Part shown: one piece after another, positions 4,654 to 7,131 of the stretch
Layout: each line of letters starts with the position of its first letter
Position numbering within the stretch: position 1 is the first letter of the stretch
Source of the DNA: Desulfurococcales archaeon
Lineage (GTDB): Archaea; Thermoproteota; Thermoprotei_A; Sulfolobales; Desulfurococcaceae
Length of the DNA stretch: 7,131 bases
Reading direction: 5' to 3'
NCBI GenBank assembly: GCA_026985375.1
Contig: JALSQP010000137.1
Location: 1 to 7,131, forward strand
Notes under the pieces: model-generated
The model's database searches: none
What the model saw: only the letters and a program-made list of their open reading frames with translations
What the model was told of the DNA's origin: nothing
Program-made: the position numbers and the translations under genes

Positions 4654-5185
4654 AATTCCTCTTCTTCAATCTAAGGACAGGTAGGCAGCCGCTACAAAGC
4701 TGCAGATGACGCCATATACAGTCTAGACAAGATGCATCAGGATTCTTAACGGGAATTCTGAGATCCTTTGGTAGTTCGCCATATTCGATCTCATAGGCTA
4801 CTAAGCCATCGTTATATAGTTGTTTCATCCGTTCAATAAAAAATATTATCTCCATCTTGTTCTTACCATAAACCATCGCTATTATGTCGTGAGAATTGTT
4901 TTTCATAATGCCAAGTACTCTATTACACTTGCTTAATAGCCTCATCAGTCTTTCAGGGTTATCCACGCTAAACCTAACATATGCGGCAACGCTTCCCGAG
5001 AGCTTAATCGAGACAAGAGGCTTTATTTCGAGCAACCCCTTATCTATTAGCCTCTGAATCCTATTACGAATACTCGTGTAGCTCAGTCCTGTCAATTCTG
5101 ACAATTTAACGAGGCTTACTCTCCCATCTTTCGATAGTTCTTTTATCAAGATGGTATCCATGCTGTCAATGCTGTTGCTCGCCAT
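4643..5185 (-). CDS. Lrp/AsnC-like transcription regulator with C-terminal four-cysteine cluster
   Basis: The 180-residue protein has an N-terminal winged helix typical of Lrp/AsnC regulators: MDTILIKELSKDGRVS, then VKLSELTGLSYTSIRNRIQRLIDKGLL, where SELTGLSYTSIRNRIQRL is the DNA-binding helix-turn-helix. The middle (about residues 56-140) is compatible with the effector-binding RAM-like domain but lacks its usual glycine signatures. The C-terminal tail carries CLDCIWRHLQLCSGC, two CxxC pairs (residues 153, 156, 164, 167) separated by seven residues, likely a metal site. Such a tail is not part of ordinary Lrp proteins. An in-frame GTG at 5197 could add four residues. I prefer ATG 5185 because GGTG (5198-5195) is well placed for it. 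TATA-like sequences are AGTTATAAGG (5230-5221) and GGTTTATTGG (5220-5211), so it may have its own promoter as well as following nmd3. Effector and targets are unknown. Confidence 0.75.
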   Translation of the reverse strand: MASNSIDSMDTILIKELSKDGRVSLVKLSELTGLSYTSIRNRIQRLIDKGLLEIKPLVSIKLSGSVAAYVRFSVDNPERLMRLLSKCNRVLGIMKNNSHDIIAMVYGKNKMEIIFFIERMKQLYNDGLVAYEIEYGELPKDLRIPVKNPDASCLDCIWRHLQLCSGCLPVLRLKKRNSRK

Positions 5186-5210
5186 AATCGCTAGCACCGT
5201 AAAAGTGTTT

Positions 5211-5230
5211 CCAATAAACCCCTTATAACT
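5211..5230 (-). promoter_or_regulatory. TATA-like elements upstream of the Lrp/AsnC-like gene
   Basis: In the 60-base gap after nmd3 the minus strand shows TTATAA (5228-5223) and TTTATT (5218-5213). The first predicts a transcript start near 5199, the second near 5189. Either would give a very short or absent leader. The pair makes it uncertain whether GTG 5197 or ATG 5185 is used. Confidence 0.35.
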
Positions 5231-5245
5231 CCATGGGTTTTCACG

Positions 5246-5959
5246 CTATCCTCTTCTCAGACTTATATGTAGCCGTGTCCTCTGCTTACCGCTACGAGTA
5301 CCTGTGATCTCATAGTTCTCTTTTATACTCATGCCTAGTCTATGACTTAGTCTTCTCGCTAGTTTGCGTGCAGCTCCATGACTATAAAAGTATATGTCTA
5401 TACCGTTCTTCGTCTCTATAGCCTCTATGTAGTCGCGGCCTAGTCTCGGCTCTTTAGCGAATTCTTCTTCGAGTATTTTCTTGAGTTTATCGACATATAT
5501 GCCACGTATTTGTATAAGTGCTTCATATTCTCTGCTGTCATACATTATACATCTCGGACACTTAGTTGGTCTAAAGTAAATCGTTATTCTTAAGGGGACT
5601 CTGAAGTCCGCTGTACCATATTTACCAGAAACAATGATATAGATATCAGTATGCCACGAAGGCGTTGTAATATAATTGTATCCGTCTATCCTTAGTTCTT
5701 TGACACCATTAACGGACTTTATTTTGTCAAAAATGAAGTTACGTACTATATAATCTATAGCTGATTCAAAATCATTGGTATCGATCCATTTGTATCCGAT
5801 CTTTAACGACCCACAGACCTTACATATGTCGAAATAATACGTGTTTTGCTCTAAACGAACCAGTTCTCCCCGTTTTATCCTACACTTCAAACACACCGAA
5901 TCTATCACGGGGTTTTCTGGCGTATCGTTGCTTCCGCAGTATACACAGAATCTAGCCAA
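5246..5959 (-). CDS. nmd3: Archaeal NMD3 homologue, ribosome-associated zinc protein
   Basis: The 237-residue protein matches the archaeal NMD3 family. In eukaryotes NMD3 binds the late 60S subunit and serves as its nuclear export adaptor; archaea lack a nucleus, so the role is presumably in large-subunit maturation or quality control. The zinc-binding part has four CxxC pairs: Cys5/Cys8 (CVYC), Cys23/Cys26 (CLKC), Cys46/Cys49 (CKVC) and Cys134/Cys137 (CPRC). The rest is an alpha/beta region with TADFRVPLRITIYFRPTKC and a basic C-terminus (GTRSGKQRTRLHISLRRG) suited to rRNA contact. Start is TTG at 5959, directly before the first CxxC, with GGTG at 5971-5968 eight bases upstream. It lies 20 bases after the membrane protein gene and is probably in one operon with it and priL. 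Confidence 0.85.
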   Translation of the reverse strand: MARFCVYCGSNDTPENPVIDSVCLKCRIKRGELVRLEQNTYYFDICKVCGSLKIGYKWIDTNDFESAIDYIVRNFIFDKIKSVNGVKELRIDGYNYITTPSWHTDIYIIVSGKYGTADFRVPLRITIYFRPTKCPRCIMYDSREYEALIQIRGIYVDKLKKILEEEFAKEPRLGRDYIEAIETKNGIDIYFYSHGAARKLARRLSHRLGMSIKENYEITGTRSGKQRTRLHISLRRG

Positions 5960-5967
5960 TATCTATA

Positions 5968-5971
5968 CACC
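5968..5971 (-). promoter_or_regulatory. nmd3: GGTG ribosome binding site deciding the nmd3 TTG start
   Basis: The minus strand reads GGTG at 5971-5968, eight bases before TTG 5959. No ATG or GTG lies between this site and the first CxxC pair, so TTG is the best start. Confidence 0.55.
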
Positions 5972-5979
5972 TATTACAC

Positions 5980-6582
5980 CTATGCCACGAAACTTGTTAG
6001 GTACTGGTAGAGTATCCATGATAATGTAGTGGTTGTTATGGCCGATATAAAACCAAGCGTTAATTGTAGCAAGTTATGTCTTCTTAACATGTATCTAGAG
6101 TACATGACTATAAAAGTTATAATGAACAGTATTATAGCGTCAATGTTTAGCCCTAGATAGTAGAGTGTTAATGCTGGGCCCGCTATTCCCATTGTGTGTA
6201 GGCTTACCTTAGTCCAAAAGTTCAGCATGATTGCAACAATGCTGTTCATTAAATAGGCAAGGCTGAGGAAGAAGGGATAATCCGGATAGTATATCGAGAA
6301 AAATAGTGTCGAAAAGAAGTAGTTAAGGATCACGAGCAGGAAAGGTTTAAATCTTTGTTTTTTCTCGGGATAATCCCACTCAATTCCATGTCGTAGTGCC
6401 CACGTGGCCGGAATGACTAGTGGAAGAATAGCTAGTGATAACATCATAATTATGAGTGTTGAACAATCTCCACCAAGATATAGCCATGTTCTTATAGCGA
6501 CATATAGGCCTATAAAGGGGGCCGAGAAGATCAGTGATAGTGCTGTAGCGATATTTTTGCTCATATCAGAGACCCGTGTCAT
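5980..6582 (-). CDS. PAP2-like multi-pass membrane protein
   Basis: The 200 residues form about seven membrane segments, roughly at 10-32, 42-64, 80-98, 103-121, 128-143, 146-162 and 174-197. Conserved-looking polar sites match the three blocks of the divergent PAP2 (phosphatidic acid phosphatase type 2) superfamily: DYPEKKQRFKPF (70-81, block 1, Lys/Arg), KVSLH (125-129, block 2) and SRYMLRRH (162-169, block 3, SR-x5-H). The usual Pro after the block 1 Arg is Phe, and the acidic residue four positions after the block 3 His is Gln173, as in some divergent members. The protein could therefore act on a lipid phosphate or diphosphate at the membrane, but activity is uncertain. Start ATG 6582 is followed by a short cytoplasmic-looking lead; ATG 6564 is an alternative. 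It lies 17 bases after priL and 20 before nmd3, so it is probably part of that transcript. Confidence 0.65.
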   Translation of the reverse strand: MTRVSDMSKNIATALSLIFSAPFIGLYVAIRTWLYLGGDCSTLIIMMLSLAILPLVIPATWALRHGIEWDYPEKKQRFKPFLLVILNYFFSTLFFSIYYPDYPFFLSLAYLMNSIVAIMLNFWTKVSLHTMGIAGPALTLYYLGLNIDAIILFIITFIVMYSRYMLRRHNLLQLTLGFISAITTTTLSWILYQYLTSFVA

Positions 6583-6599
6583 CCCGCATTTCTGAACAC

Positions 6600-7131
6600 T
6601 TAGGATTTAATCACTTTTTGTTCTTTACTGCTATCTATACCTTTACGATGTCTACTCATCCATATGTTCCTCCTATAAACGATCAAAGGATTCTTCGCCT
6701 TGCAATCACCTGCTACCGGACACAGCCCTAGGCTCTTCATAGTCTGACAGCTATAGGGCATGTACTGTTTCCTGCTACCCCGAAGCCCAGCAATATGCTC
6801 TATCTGGTATCGAGCTATCTTCTCATTAAAGTCCGGCACATTTTTGAAAAGCCCTAGTATTTCCTCAACATCCATGCCTATTCTTGCAAGGAAAGCCGTG
6901 ATAGTGAAACGGGCTTGATGTGAGAGGTTCTCTCCCGCACGGAGGGACTCAATGATCTTAGACATGCATGGCGGAAATGCGCCGAAATCTATTATGTTTG
7001 TCTCGAACGCGCCTTGCTGTGTTTGCCGCACTGTACGGACTTGGTACCAGTTTGCTTTATCAAGTATTTCCCGAGCTTTCTCTATTATGGGACCTAATTC
7101 TTCAGGTCGTATTTGTAGTTCTTTGATCTGG
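6600..7131 (-). CDS. priL: DNA primase large subunit, C-terminal iron-sulfur domain, 5' partial
   Basis: With PriS this subunit forms the archaeal/eukaryotic primase that makes RNA primers for replication. The frame is open to the right window edge (first full codon at 7130), so the N-terminal part is missing. A GTG at 7031 is internal, because the codons before it (IIEKAREILDKANWYQVRTV) continue the protein. The visible 176 residues are the C-terminal 4Fe-4S domain. One Cys is in FGAFPPCM (codon 6968-6966), and three are in YSCQTMKSLGLCPVAGDC (codons near 6749, 6722 and 6704). These four are the expected cluster ligands. Helical segments SHQARFTITAFLARIG and YQIEHIAG also match PriL. The tail after YRRN is basic and poorly conserved. 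It is the most upstream visible gene of a minus-strand run with the membrane protein and nmd3. Confidence 0.88.
   Translation of the reverse strand, partial: QIKELQIRPEELGPIIEKAREILDKANWYQVRTVRQTQQGAFETNIIDFGAFPPCMSKIIESLRAGENLSHQARFTITAFLARIGMDVEEILGLFKNVPDFNEKIARYQIEHIAGLRGSRKQYMPYSCQTMKSLGLCPVAGDCKAKNPLIVYRRNIWMSRHRKGIDSSKEQKVIKS

Noticed and set aside
6600..7031. Complete 143-residue gene starting at GTG 7031
   Set aside because: The upstream codons to the window edge are open and continue PriL-like sequence, so this is the C-terminal part of a longer gene.

Overview
The window looks like chromosomal DNA of a hyperthermophilic crenarchaeon, probably of the Desulfurococcales/Thermoprotei type. 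The evidence is a set of archaeal information-processing genes (iron-sulfur primase large subunit, archaeal NMD3, archaeal-type AspRS, an Lrp/AsnC-like regulator), heavy use of AGA/AGG and ATA codons, frequent GTG and TTG starts, GGTG-type ribosome binding sites and AT-rich TATA-box promoters. The genus is inference. I see no transposon, phage gene, CRISPR array or tRNA.

Layout, left to right. Bases 2-325 hold the 3' end of a small winged-helix-like protein with a very basic tail (+). It converges, across a short gap with a good inverted repeat, on a minus-strand gene (401-1240). That gene encodes an unrecognised protein with a basic N-terminus and a PCNA-binding (PIP) box-like peptide, a long charged linker and a conserved-looking C-terminal domain. 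Bases 1345-1520 contain an isolated block of very GC-rich DNA that folds into long helices with a kink-turn-like internal loop. Wobble pairs in the main helix form only on the minus strand, and a TATA box lies about 25 bases upstream on that strand. I interpret it as a structured non-coding RNA of about 170-175 nt. It is the most interesting item here. An AT-rich segment (1521-1684) separates it from the divergent plus-strand genes.

The plus-strand block is aspS (1685-2935), adk (3018-3695, bacterial-type with a zinc lid) and a DUF2797-like gene (3715-4653) placed directly after adk. The last gene overlaps tail-to-tail by 11 bases with a minus-strand block. Read in transcription order from the right edge, that block is priL (partial, 7131-6600), a seven-helix PAP2-like membrane protein (6582-5980), an archaeal NMD3 homologue (5959-5246) and an Lrp/AsnC-like regulator with an unusual C-terminal four-cysteine cluster (5185-4643). 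The first three are 17-20 bases apart and look co-transcribed. The regulator follows 60 bases after nmd3, with TATA-like sequences in the gap.

The genes serve DNA replication priming, ribosome biogenesis, tRNA charging and nucleotide balance. The novelty candidates are the RNA at 1345-1520, the PIP-like unknown protein, and the cysteine-bearing Lrp-like regulator.
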